A stretch of 42,548 nucleotides of DNA from Winogradskyella sp. (GTDB taxonomy: Bacteria; Bacteroidota; Bacteroidia; Flavobacteriales; Flavobacteriaceae), in contig JABDKL010000214.1 of NCBI GenBank assembly GCA_013002225.1, positions 1-42,548 of the forward strand. The letters run 5' to 3'. Positions 1 to 8,434 of the stretch are shown here, in pieces. Numbering within the stretch: the stretch's first letter is position 1; the number at the start of each line of letters is the position of its first letter. Below the pieces are notes generated by a model. That model was not told the DNA's origin, made no database searches, and was given only the letters and a program-made list of their open reading frames with translations. A program made the translations under genes and the position numbers.

Positions 1-655
1 TGACCCAGTCTACATTTTCTTTAGCGATGTCTGCTATTTTTGTATCACTTTTTGAAATGATTAAATCTTTTAGAGAAAGCCTTCCAATAAGTTTATCTTC
101 TTTGTCTACTACATATACGGAATGGACTCGCGTAACATCTTTAGCCTGTCCTCTTATGCGACGTAAGCAACCTGCAACAGTCCAGGTTTCGTAAACCTTT
201 ACAAGTTCTTTTGCCATTAGTCCACCAGCGGTGTCCTCATCGTAAGCTAGAAGTTCTTGAATTTCTTCTCTATGCTCATCATCTTCAATTTGAGAAATAA
301 CTTCTGCCTGCCGCTCCTCTGGTAATTCCGCAATCATATCGGCGGCATCATCCGTGTCTAGTTCCTCAACCTCTTCAGCGATTTCTTTGGTAGATAGATT
401 TTTTAAGACCTTTTCCCTGATATCCTCATCGAGTTCCATAAGGATATCCGAAGTGGTTTCAGAATCTAAAAGTTTTATAACATAAACGGCATCGTCTAAA
501 TCTAATTCATCAAGTATTTCTGCAATATCAGCATAATGATATTCGCTTAAAAGTAATTTTAGATCTCTGTCATTCTGATCATCAACAAGAATTTCAACAT
601 TCTCAATGAGTTCATCTGTTAGTTGAAATTGTATGTTTTCTTGAATATCTTCCAC
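1..655 (-). CDS. mgtE: Magnesium transporter MgtE, N-terminal part (gene runs off the window start)
   Basis: Only the first ~218 residues are present; the membrane domain lies beyond position 1. The translated part is the cytosolic regulatory region of MgtE: an acidic helical N domain (residues about 1-130, with YADIAEILDELDLDDAV and a DTDDAADMIAELPEE repeat), then the start of the CBS pair marked by AYDEDTAGGLM, followed by RVHSVYVVDKEDKLIGRLSL. In known MgtE proteins these domains sense intracellular Mg2+ and gate the channel. The start is a GTG at 653-655; the codon directly upstream in frame is a TAG stop, so no longer form is possible. It follows rsmA on the same strand with an 87-bp gap. 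No consensus -7 element was seen in that gap. Confidence 0.9.
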   Translation of the reverse strand, partial: MEDIQENIQFQLTDELIENVEILVDDQNDRDLKLLLSEYHYADIAEILDELDLDDAVYVIKLLDSETTSDILMELDEDIREKVLKNLSTKEIAEEVEELDTDDAADMIAELPEERQAEVISQIEDDEHREEIQELLAYDEDTAGGLMAKELVKVYETWTVAGCLRRIRGQAKDVTRVHSVYVVDKEDKLIGRLSLKDLIISKSDTKIADIAKENVDWV

Positions 656-742
656 CTAAGGTTTATCTGTTTTTTTAAGCCTAGTCCTAATGTCTAAGAA
701 TTTTAAAATGTATCGACTCTGCAATAAATGATACCATCAGTG

Positions 743-1519
743 TTAATCTGTATCATTTTCAATTAAGGAGGTCAGCTCAATAAATTGCGAGACACTTAAT
801 TGTTCTGGTCGCTGTCCAAATATAGTATTTGCTTTTAAATTATCCGACAGATTAAAGGTTTTTAAACTGTTACGTAACGTCTTTCTGCGTTGCTGAAACC
901 CGGTTTTAACGACTTTGAAAAAAAGTTTTTCATTACACGGTAAAGTATAATTCTCTTTCCGTTTCAATAATAATACGCCCGAATCTACTTTGGGTGGTGG
1001 ATTAAAAACCGTAGGAGGTACAGTAAACAGGTACGCTGCATCGTAAAATGCTTGTGTTAACACAGATAGTATACCGTAAACTTTAGAGCCTTCTTTTGAA
1101 CAGATTCTTAGTGCCACTTCTTTTTGAAACATCCCTGAAAATTCAGGAATTTGATGACGTAATTCTAAGGTTTTAAATAAAATTTGAGACGAAATATTAT
1201 AAGGGAAATTTCCTATTACAGCAAAAGGCTTGTTTTTAAAAATTAGATTTAGATCGTACTTTAAAAAGTCCTTTTCATAAATTCTATCTGCAAGATTTAG
1301 ATAGTTATTTTTGAGATAAGCCACAGATTCGGTATCAATTTCTATAACATGTGTAGTGGTATCTTTTTCTAATAGAAATTTGGTTAGAACTCCCATGCCT
1401 GGGCCAATTTCCAAAACATCCTTATAGCCATCAAGAGACAAGCTATCTGCAATAGCTTTTGCAATAGACTCATCTGTTAAGAAATGTTGTCCTAAATGTT
1501 TTTTGGCTTTTACTGACAA
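743..1519 (-). CDS. rsmA: 16S rRNA dimethyladenosine transferase RsmA (KsgA)
   Basis: 258 aa, the normal length. It dimethylates two adjacent adenosines in the 3' terminal hairpin of 16S rRNA during small-subunit maturation. The N-terminal KKHLGQHFL motif, the SAM-binding loop LEIGPGMG (residues 36-43), the acidic residue ending strand 2 (VIEID) and the catalytic motif NFPYNIS (104-110) are all intact; [10 protein letters not shown] and the [10 protein letters not shown] helix of the C-terminal domain are also present. A -7 element sits at 1563-1570, giving a leader of about 40 nt, so it can be transcribed separately from the DUF4286 gene upstream even though the two are only 48 bp apart. Confidence 0.97.
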   Translation of the reverse strand: MSVKAKKHLGQHFLTDESIAKAIADSLSLDGYKDVLEIGPGMGVLTKFLLEKDTTTHVIEIDTESVAYLKNNYLNLADRIYEKDFLKYDLNLIFKNKPFAVIGNFPYNISSQILFKTLELRHQIPEFSGMFQKEVALRICSKEGSKVYGILSVLTQAFYDAAYLFTVPPTVFNPPPKVDSGVLLLKRKENYTLPCNEKLFFKVVKTGFQQRRKTLRNSLKTFNLSDNLKANTIFGQRPEQLSVSQFIELTSLIENDTD

Positions 1520-1562
1520 TAGATTGTGGTTTTATAGCTTAAAATGCTGTTGTATGTTTAAA

Positions 1563-1570
1563 CAAACTTA
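1563..1570 (-). promoter_or_regulatory. -7 promoter element for rsmA
   Basis: Reads TAAGTTTG on the minus strand, an exact match to the Bacteroidota TAnnTTTG consensus. It overlaps the stop codon of the DUF4286 gene. No TTG was found at the ideal upstream spacing. Confidence 0.5.
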
Positions 1571-1888
1571 ATCGAAATTAACAGAATACTCGTCAATTAC
1601 CTCTAGTTCTGTTCTAAAGGCTAACATTTTATCTGCAAAACGTTTTAAGCCATCTGCTCTTAACCGCTCTGCATCCTCAGCGTAATAGGCGTCTAAAGTT
1701 GCTCTGCTATGTGCTCTGTATTGAACAGAATAGGTGTCTGTCTCGTCGTCTTTAACTAATACCTTGGTGAGTTTAGCTTCTTTAAACTTGCCTGTTGCCA
1801 ATACCTGTGGAATGTGTTCTTTGATCCAAGCAAGCCATTCTGAATTAATACTTTTATCTACATTTATTGTGACGTTATAAATGACCAT
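1568..1888 (-). CDS. DUF4286 family protein
   Basis: 106 aa, the usual length of this small cytosolic family (ferredoxin-like alpha/beta dimeric fold expected). The start MVIYNVTINVDKSI, the central WLAWIKEHIPQVLATG and the QYRAHSRATLDAYYAEDAERLRADG segment are typical. No catalytic residues are known. Its position just upstream of rsmA is often seen in Flavobacteriaceae, but that is genome context and not functional evidence. A -7 element (1911-1918) lies about 20 nt from the ATG. Confidence 0.85.
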   Translation of the reverse strand: MVIYNVTINVDKSINSEWLAWIKEHIPQVLATGKFKEAKLTKVLVKDDETDTYSVQYRAHSRATLDAYYAEDAERLRADGLKRFADKMLAFRTELEVIDEYSVNFD

Positions 1889-1910
1889 GTAATTGAAATT
1901 TAATTTATAA

Positions 1911-1918
1911 CAAAAGTA
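1911..1918 (-). promoter_or_regulatory. -7 promoter element for the DUF4286 gene
   Basis: TACTTTTG on the minus strand matches TAnnTTTG exactly and would give a leader of about 20 nt to the ATG at 1888. Confidence 0.5.
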
Positions 1919-1965
1919 TGGATTTACTACTCAAAAATTGGATAATTACAATGAAGAGTAAACGG

Positions 1966-3753
1966 TTATTGATTAATATTATCTCCCCTTAGTACTCTAA
2001 ATTTCTTACGAGCGTCTATAAAATAGATGCTGTCTTGAAACTCGAAGATAATTTTTTCATAAAGCTGTTTTGCTTCTTCCGGTCTGTCTAAATGCGTGTT
2101 ATAGAGTTCTGCTAAATAATAATGTGCATCATCGGCTAAAATGTCTTCATTGTAATCTTTAATAATTTCAAGGTAATTGAATTCTGCTTTGTTATAAAGT
2201 TGTTTTTTTTCAAACAGTTTTGCTTGTTGAAATAAGGCCTGGTCTGTAATAGTTTCGCCCTTGTGCTCTGTTAAGATTTTGTCCAATAAATTAATGGCCT
2301 GATCTGTTTTATTTTGAAACGACAACAAATCGGCTTTTGCATAATACTTCAATGCAGTTTGTGTGCTATCTTCATATTTATTATCCGAGATTAGGAGCTT
2401 TAAATCCAAGGCGTCATTAGCTATAAGTTGCGAAGTAGATGATTTTAAAATCTTTAGTTGTGATTCTGCCCAATCAAAATCACCCTTATAATAACTCGTT
2501 TTTGCTACCTTAAAACGTGCTTCTTGAGATATGGTACTGTTTTTAAGTTGCATTTGAATTTGAGAATAAAAAATCAAGGCCTCATTAAATTTTTCTTGCA
2601 GCACTAATATATCTGCTAGTAATAGTTTGACCTTTGCTTCCTGAAATTCAGAAATCTTTAATTTTAAACTCTCTCTTAAAAATGAGCTTGCCTTTTCTGT
2701 ATCGTTTAAATAAAATGCTAAGAACTGACCGTAAGCTAATTGTAGCGGAATCGTTAACTCGGATTTACCGAACGATTTAAACAGGTCGTTATAGGCCATG
2801 TCTATTTCATCTAATTCTTTTTTAGTGGCATTCTCCGTTTTTATCTCTAATAAATACTGATGTGCAGTTAAAGCAATGCTGACATCTTGTGTGATTTCAA
2901 GTATATATGTGAAAATTACTTGGGCGGTATTGCTATCCTTATCATTAAGTGCGGTAATCGCCAATTCGATAATACGATCTAAACTTTCAGGATTGCGTTT
3001 ATATAGTGCTTTTTCCTGAATAAAAGATTTATTGTAGGCACGTTCCTGAACATATAACCAACTCAACATTTCATACCAATACACTTCTGGCTGTTGTTGT
3101 ATATTTTTTAAAAGTAATTTCCTTAGAAAAATATTGTTTTTATTAATGCTGTTTTCTGAAATGAAATCGCTGATGGCGCGTTTAATATTGTTAAGGTAAT
3201 TTGGTCTGTAGGCAATGTAGTCTATATAACTTGCAAACATCTGTTCTACATTTCCCTGATCCCCATATATACGTGCTAGTTGCAGACTGTAATCTCTGTC
3301 TGGCGTTAAGGATTTACCTTTGTTGTATACTCGTATGGCCTGGTCTAAAAGTGAATGATTCTCAAAAGTCCTGGCAATTCCATAAATGAAACTAGGATTA
3401 CGGTCTATGACAGCGATGGCTTCTTCATATAATTCTGTAGCACGATCTAGACTGTCTTTTAGTTGATAATTATACCCTAATTCAATTAAAAAAGATGGAG
3501 ACCTATACTTTGATAATCGCTCTAGAAGTATATTTTGCGCTTCCTCAAATTGCTCTAATTGTTGATGCGTATCGACAATCTTGTTAATATACTTATTTGT
3601 ATTTGGGTTCTGGCTTTCTAAATTTTGATAAATAACGAGCGCCTTTTTAAATTCACCACGCTTGTAATAGCTATCTGCTAATACTTCACTGTTTTGAGAA
3701 AAACCAACAAAATAGTTTAGTGCTAAAAGTAGTATTAAAAACGTTTTTTGCAT
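1966..3753 (-). CDS. Secreted tetratricopeptide-repeat protein
   Basis: 595 aa. A signal peptide (residues 1-20, hydrophobic core LILLLALNYFVGF, cut near FSQ-NS) is followed by TPR units through almost the whole length; clear ones begin near YKRGEFKKALVIYQNLE, LDRATELYEEAIAVI, LDQAIRVYNKGKSL and, at the C-terminal end, KAEFNYLEIIKDY and AKQLYEKIIFEF. No enzymatic motif is visible. It probably acts as a periplasmic scaffold, like the many TPR proteins of Bacteroidota, but the partner is unknown. It lies downstream of serS on the same strand with a terminator between them, so it is probably its own unit; no exact -7 element was found upstream. Confidence 0.85.
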   Translation of the reverse strand: MQKTFLILLLALNYFVGFSQNSEVLADSYYKRGEFKKALVIYQNLESQNPNTNKYINKIVDTHQQLEQFEEAQNILLERLSKYRSPSFLIELGYNYQLKDSLDRATELYEEAIAVIDRNPSFIYGIARTFENHSLLDQAIRVYNKGKSLTPDRDYSLQLARIYGDQGNVEQMFASYIDYIAYRPNYLNNIKRAISDFISENSINKNNIFLRKLLLKNIQQQPEVYWYEMLSWLYVQERAYNKSFIQEKALYKRNPESLDRIIELAITALNDKDSNTAQVIFTYILEITQDVSIALTAHQYLLEIKTENATKKELDEIDMAYNDLFKSFGKSELTIPLQLAYGQFLAFYLNDTEKASSFLRESLKLKISEFQEAKVKLLLADILVLQEKFNEALIFYSQIQMQLKNSTISQEARFKVAKTSYYKGDFDWAESQLKILKSSTSQLIANDALDLKLLISDNKYEDSTQTALKYYAKADLLSFQNKTDQAINLLDKILTEHKGETITDQALFQQAKLFEKKQLYNKAEFNYLEIIKDYNEDILADDAHYYLAELYNTHLDRPEEAKQLYEKIIFEFQDSIYFIDARKKFRVLRGDNINQ

Positions 3754-4129
3754 GCGCTAGTTTTTGTAAATATAACAGATACCAAATGCAGTTATTGTAA
3801 ATATTATTATAAAAAAATGCCTAAACGTTAATTTAGGCATTTTAGACCAGCAAAATAAATGTGCTATTAATCATTATTTGTTATAAAATAAGATTCAATT
3901 ACTCTGACTTGGTATACAATTTATATTTTTTGTTAAAATAAAACTTTACTTACTATAACAATTAAAGACACGAGTATCACTATACGCTTTACATTCTTCA
4001 CTTTAGGTTAGTTCTTTGTTTGGGACTACGAACATCATAAAAATATTGAAAAAAAACGAAGAAACGCTAAAAAAATCGACGAAAAACACATTTTTTTAAC
4101 AATTCAGAATAAGGTTATAGTGGCTCTGC
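3754..4129. other. Intergenic region between the TPR gene and serS (376 bp)
   Basis: It holds one clear structure, the hairpin at 3814-3843. The stretch 3844-4129 is very AT-rich, has no ORF of note on either strand and no exact TAnnTTTG element. The serS stop is about 290 nt from the terminator, a long 3' untranslated tail if that hairpin ends the serS transcript. Confidence 0.6.
3814..3843 (-). terminator. Intrinsic terminator downstream of serS
   Basis: Perfect 12-bp stem (AAAATGCCTAAA with TTTAGGCATTTT) and 6-nt loop; seven A on the plus strand at 3811-3817 give a U tract on the minus strand. Confidence 0.8.
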
Positions 4130-5401
4130 TTAAGAAATCATATCAAATCCGGTATATGGTATTAAGACTTCGGGCACCTTAATTCCTTCTTCGGTTTGGT
4201 AATTTTCCAATATCCCAGCTAAAACTCTTGGTAAGGCAAGCGAACTACCGTTAAGGGTATGACATAATTCATTTTTACCTTCACTATTCTTAAATCGCAG
4301 TTTTAGGCGATTGGCTTGAAAAGTTTCAAAATTTGAAACGGAAGAAATTTCTAGCCAACGGTCTTGCGCTGTAGAAAACACCTCAAAATCGTAAGTTAAA
4401 GCAGAGGTAAACCCTAAATCACCACCACATAATTTTAAAATACGGTATGGTAATTTTAATTCATTCAAAATTCCTTTTACATGCTCTACCATGCCGTCTA
4501 ATGCCTTGTAAGAATTATCAGGATGCTCTACGCGTAAAATTTCGACCTTATCAAATTGGTGTAATCTATTTAGACCTCTAACATGAGCTCCATAACTACC
4601 AGCTTCACGCCTAAAACACGGTGTATAACCAGTTATACTTATTGGTAGATCACTCTCATTTAAAAGTGTATCTCTAAATATATTGGTTGCTGGTACTTCT
4701 GCTGTTGGAATGAGGTAAAGATTATCTGCGGTAACATGATACATTTGGCCTTCTTTATCCGGAAGCTGTCCTGTGCCAAAGCCAGATGCCTCATTAACTA
4801 AATGGGGCACTTGGTATTCTGTATATCCAGCCTCAGTGTTTTTATCTAAGAAATAAGTGATCAGTGCACGTTGTAACCTCGCACCCTTTCCTTTATAAAC
4901 AGGAAACCCTGCACCAGTAATCTTGTTTCCAAGCTCAAAATCAATAATATCGTATTTCTTGGCCAATTCCCAATGTGGTAGAGCACCATCATATAATTGC
5001 GGAATTTCTCCTTCTCTAAATGTTTCTTCATTGTCTTCATCTGTATTCCCAGAAGGTACAATTGTGTTTGGAACATTTGGTATTTTATAAAGCAGTTCGT
5101 TTAGTGCCTCTACTTTTAAATTTAACTCTTGTTCTAAGCTTTTGGTAGTTTCCTTTAGCTCTGTTGTTTTTGCTTTTAAAACATTTGCCTTTTGCACTTG
5201 GCCAGCTTTAAATAAGCTACCGATTTCCTTAGATAAAGTGTTAGACTCTGCCTTAGTGTTGTCTAATTTTGTTTGTATCGTTCTTCGATCTTCGTCTAAA
5301 TCAATAGCCTTATTAATATCATCTGCGGCATCTATATTGCGCTTTGCCAAACGTGAAATGACATCTTGTTTATGGTCTCTTAAAAAAGCAACTTGTAACA
5401 T
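4130..5401 (-). CDS. serS: Seryl-tRNA synthetase
   Basis: 423 aa, normal length. Charges tRNA-Ser with serine. The N-terminal long antiparallel coiled coil (about residues 25-105, rich in K, E and L) binds the tRNA variable arm. The class II catalytic core follows with motif 2 (CFRREAGSYGAHVRGLNRLHQ) and motif 3 (LALPRVLAGILEN); the serine-site TAEVP and the GDLGFTSALTYDFEV strand are intact. The start ATG is preceded by a -7 element at 5449-5456, giving a leader of about 45 nt. Confidence 0.98.
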   Translation of the reverse strand: MLQVAFLRDHKQDVISRLAKRNIDAADDINKAIDLDEDRRTIQTKLDNTKAESNTLSKEIGSLFKAGQVQKANVLKAKTTELKETTKSLEQELNLKVEALNELLYKIPNVPNTIVPSGNTDEDNEETFREGEIPQLYDGALPHWELAKKYDIIDFELGNKITGAGFPVYKGKGARLQRALITYFLDKNTEAGYTEYQVPHLVNEASGFGTGQLPDKEGQMYHVTADNLYLIPTAEVPATNIFRDTLLNESDLPISITGYTPCFRREAGSYGAHVRGLNRLHQFDKVEILRVEHPDNSYKALDGMVEHVKGILNELKLPYRILKLCGGDLGFTSALTYDFEVFSTAQDRWLEISSVSNFETFQANRLKLRFKNSEGKNELCHTLNGSSLALPRVLAGILENYQTEEGIKVPEVLIPYTGFDMIS

Positions 5402-5448
5402 AATTATGGTTTTATTTTACCCCATTAACACGAGGCAAAAACAAGCGA

Positions 5449-5456
5449 CAAAAGTA
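5449..5456 (-). promoter_or_regulatory. -7 promoter element for serS
   Basis: TACTTTTG on the minus strand, exact TAnnTTTG match, in the 78-bp gap between serS and the HTTM gene. Confidence 0.5.
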
Positions 5457-5479
5457 AAAAGAAAATAACCAGATTAAAA

Positions 5480-6787
5480 CTATTTTGAAGGCAATATCCA
5501 ATCATGATGCTTAAAATGATACCAATTTTCATTGGCTAAATTCACTTTAGGGTTAATTAGTTGTTTTGACCGTTTACCATTAATGCTCACATAGGATGTA
5601 ACGTATACTTCGATTGATTTACCTTTTTTTGCAAAATCGCGCTTTAAATGTTGTGCAAATTGCCAAATTATATCTGGTTTCGTACTGGCACCACGTTGTT
5701 GTTTTTTTGTTAAATAATCATCTAAATTTATACGTATAGGATTATTTGTGGCTTTATCTATTACCAAATAAGATGTACGACCGCTTCTGGCTCGAAGCAT
5801 CATTCTCCATGAGAGCCGATGACCTTCTTCTGTCCATAACACATTATCTCTAAATGCATATTGCCTTAAAGGCAATGCAATCTGAATAATAAAATAAATT
5901 ACAAAAAGCGTAACAATTGCATTACTGAATTTAGGCACAATGACCAGGTTAGAATTATAATAAGGCTTTCGCTTTAAAAACAGATTTCTTATAGTTTTGG
6001 GTTCAAAAAAGAATAAACTAAATGCTAAAGATAAGTAGGGGAAAATGCCGATTTGAAATACGATAGAATTAAATAAATGAAAGAAAATTGAAGCAAAAAA
6101 CGCATATTTCCGTGTTTTTTTAAAAAGTAGAAGTGGGATAATTAAACCATCAAATAGGATGCCGCCATACGCAATCCCGTAATGTACCCATTGCTCTTGT
6201 AAAACAGGTCCGATTATCGGGTAATCGGCTTTACTCTTCATCAGCAATTCTGGTACAGATGTATTTAACCAGTCTGGATACATTTTTGCGATTGAAGCAT
6301 AGGTGTATAAAATAAATAACTGTACAACAAATACCCATTTACACCAATTGGGCATAGATAATTGCTTTAAGGAAGGCTTGACTTTTACATCTAATGATGC
6401 GTATCGATGTGCAGGTAAAAACACCATGAAAAAGCTTAATATGGCAAGGAGGTAATAATGATTGTTGTAGCTAGACTTTTGCATAAAATAGGTGGCGGTC
6501 CACATAAGAGCAAACATAAGCATGCTAAACCTATATTTATAACCTAGCATAATCAGCAGTCCGAATAGGGCCATGAGCAGGTAATAAACATACATCCAAT
6601 CACCAGGTAGAGGTTGCAGCCATTCAAAACCAATAAAAGAAAAGGTAAATTTCGGCTCGATTAAAGTTCTTCTGACCCAGCCAGTTGCTATTGCACCTCC
6701 AGCTTCTAAAAAACATAATAAACCAAAAACGATCCTGAATACTATAAGCCCAGAATTGTCTATATGCTTGAATAGAAATTTATGCAT
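5480..6787 (-). CDS. HTTM-domain membrane protein, related to vitamin K-dependent gamma-carboxylase
   Basis: 435 aa with about seven to eight hydrophobic segments in the first 300 residues and a soluble C-terminal part (about 305-435). The first half resembles the transmembrane core of gamma-glutamyl carboxylase: SSYNNHYYLLAILSFF around H110 and SIAKMYPDWL around K168. By my recollection of the human enzyme these match the SWNNHSYLYG (His160) and GVKKLDADW (Lys218) segments, and the spacing of 58 residues is the same. The human enzyme carboxylates glutamates using reduced vitamin K; flavobacteria make menaquinone. Whether this protein carboxylates anything is unknown. Its ATG overlaps the end of ribF by 8 nt, so the two are translationally coupled. 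Confidence 0.75.
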   Translation of the reverse strand: MHKFLFKHIDNSGLIVFRIVFGLLCFLEAGGAIATGWVRRTLIEPKFTFSFIGFEWLQPLPGDWMYVYYLLMALFGLLIMLGYKYRFSMLMFALMWTATYFMQKSSYNNHYYLLAILSFFMVFLPAHRYASLDVKVKPSLKQLSMPNWCKWVFVVQLFILYTYASIAKMYPDWLNTSVPELLMKSKADYPIIGPVLQEQWVHYGIAYGGILFDGLIIPLLLFKKTRKYAFFASIFFHLFNSIVFQIGIFPYLSLAFSLFFFEPKTIRNLFLKRKPYYNSNLVIVPKFSNAIVTLFVIYFIIQIALPLRQYAFRDNVLWTEEGHRLSWRMMLRARSGRTSYLVIDKATNNPIRINLDDYLTKKQQRGASTKPDIIWQFAQHLKRDFAKKGKSIEVYVTSYVSINGKRSKQLINPKVNLANENWYHFKHHDWILPSK

Positions 6788-7679
6788 TTAAATAGTTTAA
6801 TGCATTAGTCTTGTCGCGCTTGAGCTGCGATTTTAAAGCATCCAGACTTTCAAATTTTTGCTCGCTTCTCAAGCGTTTTAAAAAATCTATTTTTAATTCA
6901 TCACCATAAATGTCTTGATGAAAGTCAAAAAAATGCACTTCGATCGAGCGTTTTTTTCCATCGACCGTTGGGTTTGTACCTATATTCATCATACCATAAC
7001 AAGTAGTGGCTTTAATCTTTGATTTAACGACATAGACCCCATCATTAGGTATTAATTTGTAAGTTTCGTCTATATGAATATTTGCTGTCGGGAATTCCAA
7101 AGTTTTACCCAGTCCTTTACCTTTAATCACTTGGCCTGTTATAAAGTAATTATAGCCTAAATAAGAATTCGCCATACGGACTTCACCATTGCTTAATGCA
7201 TTTCTAATTTTGGTAGAACTTACGGTTACATCTTTAATATCTTGAGCAGATATTTCTTCTATATCGAAGGCATATGTTTTAGAAAATGCCTTTAAGTCAC
7301 TAATATTAGCACTTCTGTTTTTTCCAAAATGGTGATCGTAACCAATAACAATTATTTTTGAGTTTAATTCGTTTGCTAAAATGTCCTTTACATAATTTTC
7401 AGGAGAAAGATTCGCAAAATCTGCTGTGAACTCTTTTACAATTACGTTGGATATCCCAAAGTCATGTAACAAAGCTATACGTTCGTCAATGGTGTTAAGT
7501 AACTTTATGTCATCCCCTTTTTTAAGCACCATTCTTGGATGAGGAAATAGGGTAAGAACAGCGGGCTCGTAGTTGTGCTTTTTAGCAAGGCTCAGAACTC
7601 TTTTCAATATTTTTTGATGCCCAATATGAATACCATCAAAGGTACCAATAGTTACTACTTTTGCTGATTTTTCAATCAA
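6780..7679 (-). CDS. ribF: Bifunctional riboflavin kinase / FAD synthetase
   Basis: 299 aa, slightly short. Converts riboflavin to FMN and then FAD. The N-terminal nucleotidyltransferase domain has GTFDGIHIGH (12-21) and SSTKIRNAL; the C-terminal kinase domain begins near GQVIKGKGLGKTLEFPTANI and holds GVYVVKSKI and the IEVHFFDFHQDIYGD loop. The only possible start is TTG at 7677-7679: two codons upstream is a TGA and there is no nearby ATG. Only about eight residues precede the first strand (VVTIGTFDG), where relatives usually have more. The -7 element at 7717-7724 lies inside the end of pth. The HTTM gene is downstream and overlaps. Confidence 0.95.
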   Translation of the reverse strand: MIEKSAKVVTIGTFDGIHIGHQKILKRVLSLAKKHNYEPAVLTLFPHPRMVLKKGDDIKLLNTIDERIALLHDFGISNVIVKEFTADFANLSPENYVKDILANELNSKIIVIGYDHHFGKNRSANISDLKAFSKTYAFDIEEISAQDIKDVTVSSTKIRNALSNGEVRMANSYLGYNYFITGQVIKGKGLGKTLEFPTANIHIDETYKLIPNDGVYVVKSKIKATTCYGMMNIGTNPTVDGKKRSIEVHFFDFHQDIYGDELKIDFLKRLRSEQKFESLDALKSQLKRDKTNALNYLNA

Positions 7680-7716
7680 TTTTCAGAGTGTTATAAAGTT
7701 GTGGTCTTTTGATCAG

Positions 7717-7724
7717 CAAAATTA
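7717..7724 (-). promoter_or_regulatory. -7 promoter element for ribF-HTTM
   Basis: TAATTTTG on the minus strand, exact TAnnTTTG match, just past the pth stop codon and about 38 nt from the ribF start. Confidence 0.5.
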
Positions 7725-7728
7725 CGTT

Positions 7729-8361
7729 TTATTTGCCATTAAATTTATTCATTGTGTTATTTACACCTGCTAAGGCAAATGACGTAACAAGATCCGCCGA
7801 TACCTCAAGGCGCTCTTTGATTTTAGAGTTCTCTTCCTCACTCCATTCACCAAGTACATAATCTACTTGCCTGCCTTTGTTAAAGCTATCACTAATACCA
7901 AATCTGAAGCGATTGTATTTGGTAGTTTGCAATTTATCCTGTAAATCTTTAAGTCCATTATGGCCTCCATCGCTACCCTTTGTTTTTAATCGAAGGGTGC
8001 CAAACGGCAGGTTAAGGTCATCGGTTATCACTAATAAATTTTCCAAAGGGATCTTTTCTTTATCTAACCAATACTTTACAGCTTTACCGCTTAGGTTCAT
8101 ATAGGTATTTGGTTTAAGAAGAACTAAGGTTCTACCCTTAACTTTTAAGGTGGTTATATCTCCTAATTTTAAAGTTTCAAAAGTTAGGCTTTCTTTTTCC
8201 GCTAAGAAATCTAATATTTTAAACCCAATATTGTGTCTTGTATTTTGATACTTTTCGCCAACATTCCCTAGGCCAGCAATTAAAAATTTTTTCATCTGAT
8301 CTTCTTCATGCTGTAGGGTTTTAATTGTAAAACCAAACAGCTTTTTTACAAATTGAAACAT
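7729..8361 (-). CDS. pth: Peptidyl-tRNA hydrolase
   Basis: Releases peptides from prematurely dropped peptidyl-tRNA. The core is typical: MKKFLIAGLGNVGEKYQNTRHN (catalytic His in NTRHN), KPNTYMNLSG, TDDLNLPFGTLRLK and GSDGGHNGLKD. Three starts are possible: ATG at 8376, 8361 and 8295. I chose 8361 because flavobacterial Pth proteins commonly carry a short basic and hydrophobic extension (here MFQFVKKLFGF) before MKKFLI, while the ATG at 8376 lies only a few nt after the U tract of the rplY terminator. With the 8295 start the protein is 188 aa, like the E. coli enzyme. Confidence 0.93.
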   Translation of the reverse strand: MFQFVKKLFGFTIKTLQHEEDQMKKFLIAGLGNVGEKYQNTRHNIGFKILDFLAEKESLTFETLKLGDITTLKVKGRTLVLLKPNTYMNLSGKAVKYWLDKEKIPLENLLVITDDLNLPFGTLRLKTKGSDGGHNGLKDLQDKLQTTKYNRFRFGISDSFNKGRQVDYVLGEWSEEENSKIKERLEVSADLVTSFALAGVNNTMNKFNGK

Positions 8362-8382
8362 TGCAGTATTTTGCATAAAAAT

Positions 8383-8413
8383 AAAAAAGCATTCTGTAAT
8401 AGAATGCTTTTTT
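8383..8413 (-). terminator. Intrinsic terminator of rplY, directly in front of pth
   Basis: Perfect 13-bp stem (AAAAAAGCATTCT with AGAATGCTTTTTT), 5-nt loop GTAAT. The A run at 8383-8388 is the U tract on the minus strand. Confidence 0.88.
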
Positions 8414-8434
8414 AATATTTGATAAAGAGAATCT

